The position numbers and the translations under genes are program-made. DNA of 35,633 nt. It comes from Yinghuangia soli (GTDB taxonomy: Bacteria > Actinomycetota > Actinomycetes > Streptomycetales > Streptomycetaceae). Positions 7,811-15,541 of the stretch are shown here, piece after piece; positions within the stretch are counted from its first letter, which is position 1, and each line of letters opens with the position of its first letter. Below the pieces are notes generated by a model that was not told where the DNA came from, ran no database searches, and saw nothing but the letters and a program-made list of their open reading frames with translations. The stretch spans positions 1 to 35,633 of the forward strand of contig NZ_JAKFHA010000008.1 of the NCBI RefSeq assembly GCF_021502675.1, read 5' to 3'.

Positions 7811-10128
7811 GCGACCGCCGCGGCGAAGACGTTGCGCAGGATGCGGGATGCGACAGCGTCGTGCGCGAGCACGCCGTTGAAGGACACCGAGCCGGTGGAG
7901 AAGACCCAGCCGCCGTTGCCGCGGTCGAAGTGCACCATGTGCGCGCCCAGCGGCGTCGTGCCGTGCGCGAGGACCGCGACGCCGGGGAGCGGCGGCCCCT
8001 CCATGTTGCTGCTGTCCATCTCCCAGCCGCTCGCGCCGAAGTTGTAGCCGGTCCGGCCGAATTCACTGCCGGCGCGCAGTCCGGTGCCGGTCAGGAAGGG
8101 ATGGCCGGGCGCGAGCACACGGTAGGGCGCGAAGTCCATGAAGGAGCCGTTGTACGCCACCCCGATGACGTTGCGCTCCGGCAGTCCCTGGTCGCGCCAC
8201 AGCCAGCGGGCGCCCCGCGCGTCGCGGTGCAGGACCGCGGTGCCGTCTGCACTGATGTCGACCCGCTCGTACATGGCGTTGCCGCCGGTGTTGACCACGC
8301 GTCCGCCGCCGGTGAGGTACGCCTCGAGCCGGTTGCGCATGGCCGGCGTCCAGTACTCGGGGTGCGTGGTCAGGACGACCGCCTTGTAGCGGCCCGCCCA
8401 GCTGCCGTCGCGGTGCAGGTCGAGGTCCTGGTAGCAGTCGTACGCGATGTTGTTGTCGGCCAGCCAGCGCAGCAGGAGCAGGTCGCCGTAGAAGCGGGCG
8501 TCCATCGCGCCGGACGGTTCCAAATTGCAGGCGGCGAAAGGCCGCAGCATCGTGTGGGTGCGGCGGTGCGGGTACTCGTCCCAGGAGTACTGAGAGTGCC
8601 CGCCCCACGTGTTGTAGGCACTGTGGGTCAGGAACGGCAGCAGGACCGCGACCCGGGCGGTCGGGGCCGCGGGCCGGACGACGAACGGGATGTAGCGGCG
8701 CACGCCGTTCTCGCCGGTGAGGCGGACCGCGTAGAACCCGGACCGCCAGCCGGGCTGCACGGTGACCGTGAAATCGGGCGGCCAGCCGCAGCCGCCGCTC
8801 CGGTAGCCGGCGGGCAGCTTGCGCATGCGCCCCGCATACGTCGCCGGGGCGACCACCACTTGGCTGTTCGCCGGGTCGGGGGCGACCCCGGGGGCCAGCG
8901 GACCGTCCAAGCGCAGCACGGTGACCTGGTACCGGGGGAACGCCGACGAGACGGACACCGCGATCGTCTCGCCGGGCGCGGCCGACCAGCGGTCGGTGTA
9001 GCCCTGCAGGTTCGCGGTGCGGCAGGTGGTGAACCCGGTGCCGACCAGGACGCCGTGCGCGCTGGTCCACACGGGCCGGCCGTCCAGATGCACGGTGCGC
9101 CAGTTCGCCAGCCGGTACCAGCGCAGTTCGTGGTCCGGCCGGGCCGGGTCCGCCCGGTCGATCCACACGCAGTAGAAGACCCCGGCGTCGGCGAAGCGCT
9201 CGACCGTGGTGCCCCACTCCCAGCCTCTGCCGATGGGGATGGCCGTGCCGCCGTTGGCCCAGGCGCCCGGGCCGTTGCTGCCGTCCCCGGCCAGGTAGCG
9301 GAACCAGTCGAGCGAACCGCCGTGCCGCACCCCGTAGATCACCCCGTCGAGGTCGGCGAAGTGGAGGTCGTAGTCGCGGCGCCCGGTGGCGATCCGGGAC
9401 CCCACCCCGTTGTCGGCCCACGCTCCCGGGCTGGTGCTGCCGTCCCCGGCGAGATACCGGAACCAGTAGATGTCGCCGTCGGCGTCGACGGCGTAGATGA
9501 CGCCCTGCCGGCCGCCGAAGATGTAGGCGAAGTGCCCGAAGCCCTGGTGGATGACGTTGTTGGTGTTCGGATGCCAGGTGCCTTCCCCGGTGTCCCAATT
9601 GCTCAGGGTGTACTTGGACCACACGAGCGTGCCGTCCCCGCGCAGCCCGAACAACTGGCCGTCGTCCGCGGCGAGCACCTGGGTGTACGACTGCCAGCCG
9701 ACCCCGATGTCGCGCGGGGAGCCGTTGGCAGCCCAGCTCATCCTGCCCGTCTCGCGGCCCAGGTGCCGGAACCACTTCAGCCGGCCGTCGGCCTGCACGC
9801 TGTAGATGATCCCGTTGCCGCCCGGCACCATCGCGAGTTGGCTCTGCTCGGTGTCGACCGGCCCGATCTGGCGTGCCGACGGCCCCGGGCCCGGCGCCGG
9901 GTCAGGTCCGGACCCGGGGCGCGGCGCGGCGATGGCGCGGGACATCCCCTGCGGCAGGACCGCGGCACCGGCGAGAACGGCCGCGCCGCTGACGACCCGG
10001 CGCCGCGAGAGCACCGCTTCCCCGGTGTCCCCGGAGGGGCCTCCGGCGGCACGGGCAGGGACAGGGGACGCGGGGTGCGGCAGCGACGGTCCGCCTTCAG
10101 CGAGAGACATTAACTGCATAAGGTACAT
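7807..10128 (-). CDS. Tat-exported tachylectin-type propeller fused to N,N-dimethylformamidase-like domain
   Basis: The reading starts at ATG 10128 (773 aa), with alternatives at 10119 and 10110. A Tat signal is visible: SRRRVVSG (Arg42-Arg43), a hydrophobic AAVLAGAAVLP stretch and an AIAA cleavage region. Residues ~95-330 contain repeated blades of the type LxWFRYLAGDGS...GAWADNG, as in tachylectin-2-like sugar-binding propellers. The C-terminal ~350 residues resemble the large subunit of N,N-dimethylformamidase (FYGDLLLLRWLADNNIAYD, then TTHPEYW, whose His and Glu match positions I recall as iron-site residues). It is probably an extracellular, sugar-anchored hydrolase of unknown substrate. 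The two longer starts include a TTA codon (10113-10111), which would make it bldA-dependent in Streptomyces; start 10110 would not. Confidence 0.8.
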   Translation of the reverse strand: MYLMQLMSLAEGGPSLPHPASPVPARAAGGPSGDTGEAVLSRRRVVSGAAVLAGAAVLPQGMSRAIAAPRPGSGPDPAPGPGPSARQIGPVDTEQSQLAMVPGGNGIIYSVQADGRLKWFRHLGRETGRMSWAANGSPRDIGVGWQSYTQVLAADDGQLFGLRGDGTLVWSKYTLSNWDTGEGTWHPNTNNVIHQGFGHFAYIFGGRQGVIYAVDADGDIYWFRYLAGDGSTSPGAWADNGVGSRIATGRRDYDLHFADLDGVIYGVRHGGSLDWFRYLAGDGSNGPGAWANGGTAIPIGRGWEWGTTVERFADAGVFYCVWIDRADPARPDHELRWYRLANWRTVHLDGRPVWTSAHGVLVGTGFTTCRTANLQGYTDRWSAAPGETIAVSVSSAFPRYQVTVLRLDGPLAPGVAPDPANSQVVVAPATYAGRMRKLPAGYRSGGCGWPPDFTVTVQPGWRSGFYAVRLTGENGVRRYIPFVVRPAAPTARVAVLLPFLTHSAYNTWGGHSQYSWDEYPHRRTHTMLRPFAACNLEPSGAMDARFYGDLLLLRWLADNNIAYDCYQDLDLHRDGSWAGRYKAVVLTTHPEYWTPAMRNRLEAYLTGGGRVVNTGGNAMYERVDISADGTAVLHRDARGARWLWRDQGLPERNVIGVAYNGSFMDFAPYRVLAPGHPFLTGTGLRAGSEFGRTGYNFGASGWEMDSSNMEGPPLPGVAVLAHGTTPLGAHMVHFDRGNGGWVFSTGSVSFNGVLAHDAVASRILRNVFAAAVA

Positions 10129-10165
10129 ACCGCCGCGCGCCGCGCCCGGCCATTCGGATCCGCGT

Positions 10166-10185
10166 GTCGGAGCCCGCAGTTGCTC
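10166..10185 (-). terminator. Weak hairpin downstream of the DUF6882-like gene
   Basis: CGGAGC and GCTCCG form a 6-bp stem around an 8-base loop just after the leftward gene ending at 10210 and before the next leftward gene. No T-run follows, so termination is uncertain. Confidence 0.25.
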
Positions 10186-10209
10186 CGAACGGGCGTTCCC
10201 GCGGCAGCC

Positions 10210-11343
10210 TCAGGCGCGCGGGACCAGCGGGTCGTCGATGCACACGTACACGGTGCCGCCGTCGTCGCCGGGAAGGTCGACGCAGCAGCCGCCGTCCAGC
10301 AGGCCCGCGGCGCCGTGGCTGAGCAGGGTCAGCGCCTCGGCGGGGTCGGCGCAGCCGGACAGGTCGACGACCGGGGCGGCCTCGGGAGCCTGGGCGAGGC
10401 CCGGGAGGGCGGCGAGCCGGCCGTGGGTCCCGGTGTCCCAGGTCCAGGTGGTGCGGGCCGCGTTCACCCGGCCGAGGACCCGGATGCGGACGTCGTGCGG
10501 GCCGCACCGCAGGGTGCCCGCCGCCAGATCGTGGCCCTGGTAGGGGAACTGCTCCAGGAAGGCGTTGAACGCCGCGTCGTACCGCAGGACTTCCGCGGCC
10601 GCGTCGCCTGCGTTGTGCCGCCAGGCGCCGGACGGCACCGCGCGCGAGCCCGCCTGGACGCCGATGCGGCCGATCCGGCCCTGGTCGTCGAAGTCGACCG
10701 TGACGTTGTCGCCGCTCGGCAGCACGGCCAGGAGCGCGGGCCCGGTGCGGACCGAGGCCATGCCGTGGTGCGCGAAGTAGCCCGCCACCACGGCGTCCGG
10801 CGGTCCGGGCAGGAAGCCCGCGCCGGTCATCAGCATGCGCGGCATCGTGATCGCGTCGGGACGAGCCCGCGGTACGCCCTTGTCGTCGTCGGCGACCACC
10901 ATGTAGAGGCGTCCGGTCGGGTTCGAGGTCACCCCGATGTAGCCGCGCGAACCCAGCACCGCCATGGCACCGAGCGCGAGCGTCTCGGCCGCCATGCGCG
11001 GATCCGAGAAGCCCGACAGGTGCACGAGGTCCGTGGTGAACTCCGGGATCCCGTCCCGGACCCCCGCGGCCCGCACCGCGTCCGCCGCCTCGACCGCGGG
11101 CGAACCCGCCCACTGCGGGTTCGCCCAGCCCCAGAGCCAAGTGTCGTCGTCCATCGCGTAGCTGCCCAGGACCGAGACCGACACGTCGCGGCCGCTCTGC
11201 CGGAAGATGCGCTCGGTCAGATTGACGGTCCAGTCGCCCGTCGGCAGGTACTCGTTGAAGGCTTCGAGCTGTTCGAACGCCCACGCACCGTGCGGCGCCA
11301 CGGTGCGGACGAACTCGGGGGAGAAGAAGTCGTTTCCGGTCAT
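10210..11343 (-). CDS. DUF6882-like protein of unknown function
   Basis: This 377-aa cytoplasmic protein has no signal peptide or membrane segment. The N-terminal ~130 residues contain SVLGSYAMDDDTWLWGWANPQW, a pattern I associate with DUF6882 proteins of actinomycetes, where a WxWxWANP core recurs. The middle carries a possible beta domain (GRLYMVVADDD) and a strand pair NVTVDFDDQGRIGRIGV. The C-terminal region is acidic with a Gly-Gly-Cys-Cys pair near residue 355. No catalytic motif is apparent. It lies 40 bp downstream of the glycosyltransferase on the same strand and may be cotranscribed with it, but nothing else ties it to that gene. Confidence 0.6.
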   Translation of the reverse strand: MTGNDFFSPEFVRTVAPHGAWAFEQLEAFNEYLPTGDWTVNLTERIFRQSGRDVSVSVLGSYAMDDDTWLWGWANPQWAGSPAVEAADAVRAAGVRDGIPEFTTDLVHLSGFSDPRMAAETLALGAMAVLGSRGYIGVTSNPTGRLYMVVADDDKGVPRARPDAITMPRMLMTGAGFLPGPPDAVVAGYFAHHGMASVRTGPALLAVLPSGDNVTVDFDDQGRIGRIGVQAGSRAVPSGAWRHNAGDAAAEVLRYDAAFNAFLEQFPYQGHDLAAGTLRCGPHDVRIRVLGRVNAARTTWTWDTGTHGRLAALPGLAQAPEAAPVVDLSGCADPAEALTLLSHGAAGLLDGGCCVDLPGDDGGTVYVCIDDPLVPRA

Positions 11344-11348
11344 GCCCG

Positions 11349-11376
11349 GGCAGCCTACTGATCTTCCGAGGCTGCC
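11349..11376 (-). terminator. Possible hairpin between glycosyltransferase and DUF6882-like gene
   Basis: GGCAGCC and GGCTGCC form a 7-bp stem with a 14-base loop in the 40-bp gap. It could attenuate read-through or be incidental; no T-tract follows. Confidence 0.25.
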
Positions 11377-11383
11377 GAGCGCG

Positions 11384-12655
11384 TCAGGCCGTCGCCGGAC
11401 CCCGGGCGGCGAGCGCCTCCAACTCGGCGACCGCGCGGTCCTCGGCGGTCTCGGCGGCGATCGCGTCCGCCATGCGCTGCGCCGCGGTCCGGTACGCCGG
11501 ATCGTCCAGCACCTTCCGGACGGCTGCGGCGATCGCCTGCGCCGAACTCCCCTTGCCTACGGTCACTCCGGCGCCCGCGAGCCGCACGTGGCCGGCCACC
11601 TCGATCTGGTCCCGGCCGAGCGGTACACAGACCATCGGGACGCCGGCGGCCAGCGACTTGACGGTCGTCCCGTGCCCGGCGTGGGTGACGGTCAGGGCGG
11701 CGTGCCGCAGCGCGAGGGTGTGCGGTGCGGACGCGGTCACCAGGACGTTGGCGGGGGCGCGCACCGAGGCCGGGTCCACCGCGGGGCCGGTGGTCAGCAG
11801 GCCGCGCACCGGCAGGGAGCCGAGGGCGTCCGCGATGCGCTGCAGCAGGTCCTGCTGCTTCATGTAGGAGGAGCTCAGGCCCACGACGACGAGCGGCGCG
11901 TCCCCTTCGGGAAGCGTCAACTCGCCGGCCCAGGCCGGGTCTTCCAGGCGCGCTCCGACGTGCCGGATGTGGTCCGGGAACTGCCGCCCGGCGTGGTCGA
12001 AGGCCCGGGGGGACAGCACGAGCACCCGGTCGACGTGCTCGAACGCCTCGGGGACCGAGCCGATCGGCGCGAGTCCGTTCCCGGTCCGCGCGGCCTGCAG
12101 GGCGGGCAGCCCCTTGGCCCACGGCATCGTGGTCATCCGGGCGAGCAGCCGGTCGCGCAGCCGGCCGACCGGGCCCTCGGCCGGCGCGAGGCCCAGGCCG
12201 GGGGGCGGTGCGCCGGGGGTCGCGAACGGGTAGACGGTCGTGGCGAGCGACGCCACCGGTATGCCGGCCGCCTCGCCCGCGGTGGCCGCCCCCAGCAACA
12301 TGTGCTCGCACACCAGGACATCGGTCGGCTGCGCATGCAATTCGGCCAGGGTGTCCCGGGCGTAGTCCGCCGCCGGGCCGCAGACGATGCGGTCCCGCAG
12401 CCGCGCGGCCGCACCGAGCGGCGTACGGGCCTCGAAGTCGCGGATCACGTCCTTGGCCGGGTCGCTCGGGTCGCCCTGCGGAGCGGTGGTCCACGCAATC
12501 GGCTTCAGACCCGCGGCGACGATCTCGCCGTGCACCGACTCGTCGGCCAGCACCCGCACCCCGTGGCCGCGTTCGGCGAGCGCACGGGCGACGGAGAGGA
12601 CGGGAGGAACGGCTCCGCCGCCGGCCCACGTGGCGAAGAGGAAGTTACTGGGCAT
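11384..12655 (-). CDS. GT1-family glycosyltransferase (macrolide/UGT type)
   Basis: ATG 12655 lies inside the end of the TetR gene (11-nt overlap) and has GGAGG just upstream; 423 aa. The two-domain GT-B fold is evident. The N-terminal acceptor domain begins FLFATWAGGGAVPPVLSVA and continues with RALAERGHGVRVLAD. The C-terminal donor domain has the UGT signature region VTHAGHGTTVKSLAAGVPMVCVP followed by RDQIEVAGHVRLAGAG. It is expected to transfer a nucleotide-activated sugar to a small hydrophobic acceptor in the cytoplasm. Overlap with a TetR repressor, and the absence of other biosynthesis genes, fits a stand-alone detoxification or antibiotic-inactivating enzyme better than a tailoring enzyme (inference). 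Confidence 0.87.
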   Translation of the reverse strand: MPSNFLFATWAGGGAVPPVLSVARALAERGHGVRVLADESVHGEIVAAGLKPIAWTTAPQGDPSDPAKDVIRDFEARTPLGAAARLRDRIVCGPAADYARDTLAELHAQPTDVLVCEHMLLGAATAGEAAGIPVASLATTVYPFATPGAPPPGLGLAPAEGPVGRLRDRLLARMTTMPWAKGLPALQAARTGNGLAPIGSVPEAFEHVDRVLVLSPRAFDHAGRQFPDHIRHVGARLEDPAWAGELTLPEGDAPLVVVGLSSSYMKQQDLLQRIADALGSLPVRGLLTTGPAVDPASVRAPANVLVTASAPHTLALRHAALTVTHAGHGTTVKSLAAGVPMVCVPLGRDQIEVAGHVRLAGAGVTVGKGSSAQAIAAAVRKVLDDPAYRTAAQRMADAIAAETAEDRAVAELEALAARGPATA

Positions 12656-13250
12656 GCTGATCCCTCCGAGGGTCGATGGCGTCGAGCAGGTCGCGCATGG
12701 CCCGCTCCGCGTCCGCACGGGACAGGCCGAGATCGCGGCGCCAGAGCTTCCACAGGTAGATGTCGGTGGCCGCGTAGTGCAGGTCGAGTGCGTGCTCGCG
12801 CTCGCGGCCGGCGTCGGGCAGGCGGTCCGCGAAGACCCTTTCCAGCCAGGCCCGGTGGAGGCCGCGGGCATGTGCCGCGGCGCGCCGGGCGGCCGGGATC
12901 CGGTCCATCTGCGCGATCCAGAGGACGTTGGCGTCGCCCTGCCGCTCGTAGTCCGCGAAGAGCGCCGCGACGATGCCCGGCACGTCGCCGACCGGGGCCT
13001 GTCGGGACAGTCCGGTCTGCGCCGCCACTGCGTCGGCGAGGGCGTCGTACAGCGCGTCCTTGCTGCCGAAGTGGTTGACGATCGTCTGCACGGACACGCC
13101 CGCCGCTTCGGCGATGTGCTGCAGCGTGACCTCGTCGTGCCAGCGCTGCGACCAGACCTCGGCCGCGGCCTGGACGATCCGGGCCCGCGTGGCCTCCAGG
13201 GCCGCGGCCCTGGCTCCCATGCGGTACGAGCGCTTGCCTTCGCTTTCCAT
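12645..13250 (-). CDS. TetR-family regulator
   Basis: The N-terminal TetR helix-turn-helix is clear: RIVQAAAEVWSQRWHDEVTLQHIAE, then AAGVSVQTIVNHFGSKDALYDALAD. The C-terminus is a helical ligand pocket without a recognisable subfamily signature. I favour ATG 13250 (201 aa): a promoter-like TTGACT-17-TGGAAT pair at 13286-13258 would start transcription at about that ATG, making the message leaderless. In-frame ATGs at 13259 and 13286 exist, but the latter would lie inside the -35 element. The 3' end overlaps the glycosyltransferase start by 11 nt, so the regulator probably controls its own two-gene operon and responds to the acceptor compound (inference). Confidence 0.88.
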   Translation of the reverse strand: MESEGKRSYRMGARAAALEATRARIVQAAAEVWSQRWHDEVTLQHIAEAAGVSVQTIVNHFGSKDALYDALADAVAAQTGLSRQAPVGDVPGIVAALFADYERQGDANVLWIAQMDRIPAARRAAAHARGLHRAWLERVFADRLPDAGREREHALDLHYAATDIYLWKLWRRDLGLSRADAERAMRDLLDAIDPRRDQHAQ

Positions 13251-13257
13251 GGACGCC

Positions 13258-13286
13258 ATTCCATATTCAATTGAGTCATGAGTCAA
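13258..13286 (-). promoter_or_regulatory. Candidate promoter of the TetR/glycosyltransferase operon, with direct repeat
   Basis: Read leftward, TTGACT (13286-13281), a 17-bp spacer and TGGAAT (13263-13258) form a sigma-70-like promoter in an A+T-rich island. The region also holds TCAATTGA (13267-13274) and two directly repeated TGAGTCA units at its outer end, which could serve as operator. The predicted start is within a base or two of ATG 13250. Confidence 0.45.
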
Positions 13287-13328
13287 ACGAAACTTCGCGC
13301 GTAATGGCTAGCCGCCGCGCCGAACGCA

Positions 13329-13362
13329 GAGGACCCCGCGGCCGGAGCGGCGCGGGGTCCTC
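13329..13362 (-). terminator. Hairpin terminator of the dioxygenase gene
   Basis: GAGGACCCCGCG and its complement CGCGGGGTCCTC form a perfect 12-bp stem around a 10-base loop, 17 bp beyond the stop of the leftward gene ending at 13380 and upstream of the TetR promoter. Confidence 0.65.
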
Positions 13363-13379
13363 GGGATGCTGCGGGGTGG

Positions 13380-14624
13380 TCAGTGCGTGGTGGCGCGGGC
13401 GCCGATGCGGCCGGTGCGGTCGGCGTGGAACAGCGCGTCGTTGTAGTGCGCGCCGGACGGCACCCACGTGAACGTCTTCTCCTCGGAGAACTTGTAGTAC
13501 AGCGCGCGGCGCCCGGCGTCGGGTCCGGTGGGCGGCGGGGTGCTGTGCATGATGTCGCCGAAGTGCAGGGTCAGGTCGCCGGGTTCGGTCTCCAGGGCGA
13601 CGACGGGCAGGTCGCCCTCGTCGCCCCAGGCCAACCAGTGGCTTACGTACCGGTGCGAGCCGGCCAGCACCATGAGCTGCCCGTTCTCCGGGGTGGCGTG
13701 GTCGAGTTGGATGCCGGCCTGGATCAGCGGGCACAGCACGGGGTGGCCGCCGATGCCGTCGTCGGTGTGCCAGCCCAGATTGCCGTTGCCCTTGACGATG
13801 CCGGACGACTTCACGAACACCATCGGGCCGTCGAGCCGGTCGTCGCAGACCCGGTACGCGGGATCGGCCAGCCGGGCGAGCTCGGTCATGCGCGGCTCGA
13901 AGCACAGCTGCTGGAGCGTGTCGGAGAAGCGCCCGAGGTAGTTGATGCGGGTGACGACCTCGTCGCCGCGCGCGTCGACCGACCACCAGGAGAAGTGGTC
14001 CTCGGGCGTGGTGCGGGTGCGGGCGTACTCGACCTCGGCGCCGAACCGGGCGGCTTCGTCCGCGGTGTACACGCCCTTGACGTGCAGGAAGCCCGCGGTC
14101 AGCAGGAAGTGCCGCATCTCGTCGCGGTCGCCGTCGGCGGGGAAGCTGCGCTGCAGGTCGAGCGGTTCGCCGCGGCGGTCGACCAGGGACGCGCGTACCG
14201 CGGAGGTGTAGATCGGCCGGCCGGTCAGCAGCGCGCGGGTGGCCGGCTCCCAGCGCTTCCAGTCCTGCAGTGAGCCGCGGACGATCTCCGCGCGCCGGGT
14301 GCGTATGCAGCCGGTGGCCGTGAGGAGTTCGTTGATGTACTCGGAGAACGTCTCCTCGTCGAGCTCGACGAGGGCGGCCGCGTCCGCATCGCCGCCGACC
14401 GCGGTGACGCCGTCCGGGCCCGCGGTCCACGTGTAGGTGCGGCCGTCGGGCAGGCGGAACGCCAGCGGCGGCACGCCGGCCAGGTCGTCGACGACCAACT
14501 TGGCGCGCTGGGCGTTGAGTTCGCCCAGCTCGAGGCCATGGAAGCGGTCGAACGAGTACCGGGGGAAGGAGTCCGCGATCGCCTCGACCCAGGGGAGGCC
14601 GCTACCGGTGCTGTCGGCGCCCAT
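13380..14624 (-). CDS. Phytanoyl-CoA dioxygenase (PhyH)-like Fe(II)/2-oxoglutarate oxygenase
   Basis: ATG 14624 has GAGGAG 8 bp upstream; 414 aa. The iron facial triad is visible as His286-x-Asp288 (GWHTDDG) and His360 (GDIMHST), with Arg372/373 positioned to bind the 2-oxoglutarate carboxylate. The NGQLMVLAGSHR and PGDLTLHFGD strands are typical of PhyH. The N-terminal ~150 residues are an extra domain, so the protein is longer than the ~290-300 aa common for the family. It should hydroxylate or oxidatively modify a small molecule in the cytoplasm; the substrate cannot be read from sequence. It is transcribed divergently from an IclR regulator across overlapping palindromes, which suggests induction by its substrate. 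Confidence 0.85.
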   Translation of the reverse strand: MGADSTGSGLPWVEAIADSFPRYSFDRFHGLELGELNAQRAKLVVDDLAGVPPLAFRLPDGRTYTWTAGPDGVTAVGGDADAAALVELDEETFSEYINELLTATGCIRTRRAEIVRGSLQDWKRWEPATRALLTGRPIYTSAVRASLVDRRGEPLDLQRSFPADGDRDEMRHFLLTAGFLHVKGVYTADEAARFGAEVEYARTRTTPEDHFSWWSVDARGDEVVTRINYLGRFSDTLQQLCFEPRMTELARLADPAYRVCDDRLDGPMVFVKSSGIVKGNGNLGWHTDDGIGGHPVLCPLIQAGIQLDHATPENGQLMVLAGSHRYVSHWLAWGDEGDLPVVALETEPGDLTLHFGDIMHSTPPPTGPDAGRRALYYKFSEEKTFTWVPSGAHYNDALFHADRTGRIGARATTH

Positions 14625-14641
14625 GCTGACGCTCCTCGTCC

Positions 14642-14667
14642 GTGTTACTATGTAACACACGTGTGTT
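14642..14667. promoter_or_regulatory. Overlapping palindromes in the dioxygenase/IclR divergent promoter
   Basis: GTGTTAC-TAT-GTAACAC (14642-14658) is a perfect 7-bp inverted repeat with a 3-base centre. It overlaps AACACACGTGTGTT (14654-14667), a perfect 14-bp palindrome. They lie 18 bp from the dioxygenase start and 25 bp from the IclR start, where one bound regulator would control both. IclR binding is inference from position and symmetry. Confidence 0.6.
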
Positions 14668-14691
14668 TCTTTATGATGCTAGGAGCGCCGT

Positions 14692-15417
14692 GTGTCCTCG
14701 GTCAAGGAAATCCGGTCGGTCCGCAATGCCTGCCTGCTGCTCGAAGAGGTCGCGCGGCGGCAGCCGGTCGGGGTCAGCGACCTGGCCCGCGGCACCGGGA
14801 TCGAGAAGAGTGCGGCACACCGGCTGGCGGTGACCCTGCACGCGGCGGGATGGCTGCAGCGCACCGCGGACGGCCGCTGGTACCTGGCCCCCGGGTTGCT
14901 TGCGGTGCTCCGCGAATCCTCCGCGACGTCGCTGGTGGAGAGCGCCCGCCCGCTGGCCGAGGCGGCCCGCGATGCGACGGGGGAGACCGCGATGCTGGTG
15001 GTGCCGGACGGCAACCGCCTGGTCATCGCGGCCGTGGTGGAGAGCACCCATACGCTGCGCGTCGCGGTCCCGGCCGGCTCCGAGATGCCCGCGAAGTCGA
15101 GTTCGGCGCTGCGGGTGATCGCCGCCCGGCTGCCCGCCGAGCAGCTGCCCGGATGGCGCCGGGTGGATCCCGGGCTGACCGACAAGGTCCTGCGCGCCAC
15201 GCGCGAGCGCGGTTGGGGCCTGAACGACAACGAAGTGGCGGACGGCACCCGGGCCGTGGGCGCGGCGCTGTGCGGTGCGGACGGTCTGCCGCTGGCCGCG
15301 CTGGTGGTGGTCGGGCCGTCCACCCGGTTCGGCCGCGACCAGATGCCGCGGCACGGCGAGCTGCTGGCCCGCCTGGCGGCCGGCTGGGACGGACGCCGGG
15401 ATGCCGGAGACGCATGA
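14692..15417 (+). CDS. IclR-family regulator
   Basis: GTG 14692 has AGGAG at 14681-14685; 241 aa, normal for the family. The N-terminal winged helix (residues ~7-60) includes PVGVSDLARGTGIEKSAAHR, typical of IclR. The C-terminal effector domain (~75-235) is GAF-like, with ETAMLVVPDGNRLVIAAVVE and RGWGLNDNEVADGTRAVGAAL, the usual ligand-pocket strand. It faces the PhyH-like oxygenase, and probably both represses itself and controls that gene in response to a small organic acid or related compound. It ends near a strong bidirectional hairpin. Confidence 0.92.
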   Translation: MSSVKEIRSVRNACLLLEEVARRQPVGVSDLARGTGIEKSAAHRLAVTLHAAGWLQRTADGRWYLAPGLLAVLRESSATSLVESARPLAEAARDATGETAMLVVPDGNRLVIAAVVESTHTLRVAVPAGSEMPAKSSSALRVIAARLPAEQLPGWRRVDPGLTDKVLRATRERGWGLNDNEVADGTRAVGAALCGADGLPLAALVVVGPSTRFGRDQMPRHGELLARLAAGWDGRRDAGDA

Positions 15418-15420
15418 CTC

Positions 15421-15456
15421 GGGCTTGAGCTCTGCCCGGGCTTGAGCTCTGCCCGG
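15421..15456. repeat. Two tandem copies of a 17-bp unit
   Basis: GGGCTTGAGCTCTGCCC is repeated exactly twice (15421-15437, 15438-15454) followed by GG. Each unit is itself partly palindromic (GAGCTC core). It lies between the IclR stop and the terminator hairpin and appears non-coding. Confidence 0.8.
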
Positions 15457-15469
15457 AACACGCTTGGGT

Positions 15470-15504
15470 CCGGCGGCGCCTGAGGGTGAGTCAGGCGCCG
15501 CCGG
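15470..15504. terminator. Bidirectional hairpin terminator
   Basis: CCGGCGGCGCCTGA and its exact complement form a 14-bp stem with a 7-base loop between the convergent IclR and HbpS-like genes. Neither side has a T-run, which is normal for very G+C-rich actinomycetes. Confidence 0.75.
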
Positions 15505-15541
15505 TGCCCAGGATGCGCAACCGTGCGCGGGATGCTCCGGA

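Noticed and set aside
5078-8047. A 989-codon frame antisense to the UvrA-like gene
   Set aside because: It is a G+C-bias shadow: composition is Gly/Ala/Val/Arg filler without motifs, whereas the minus strand encodes two full ABC modules.
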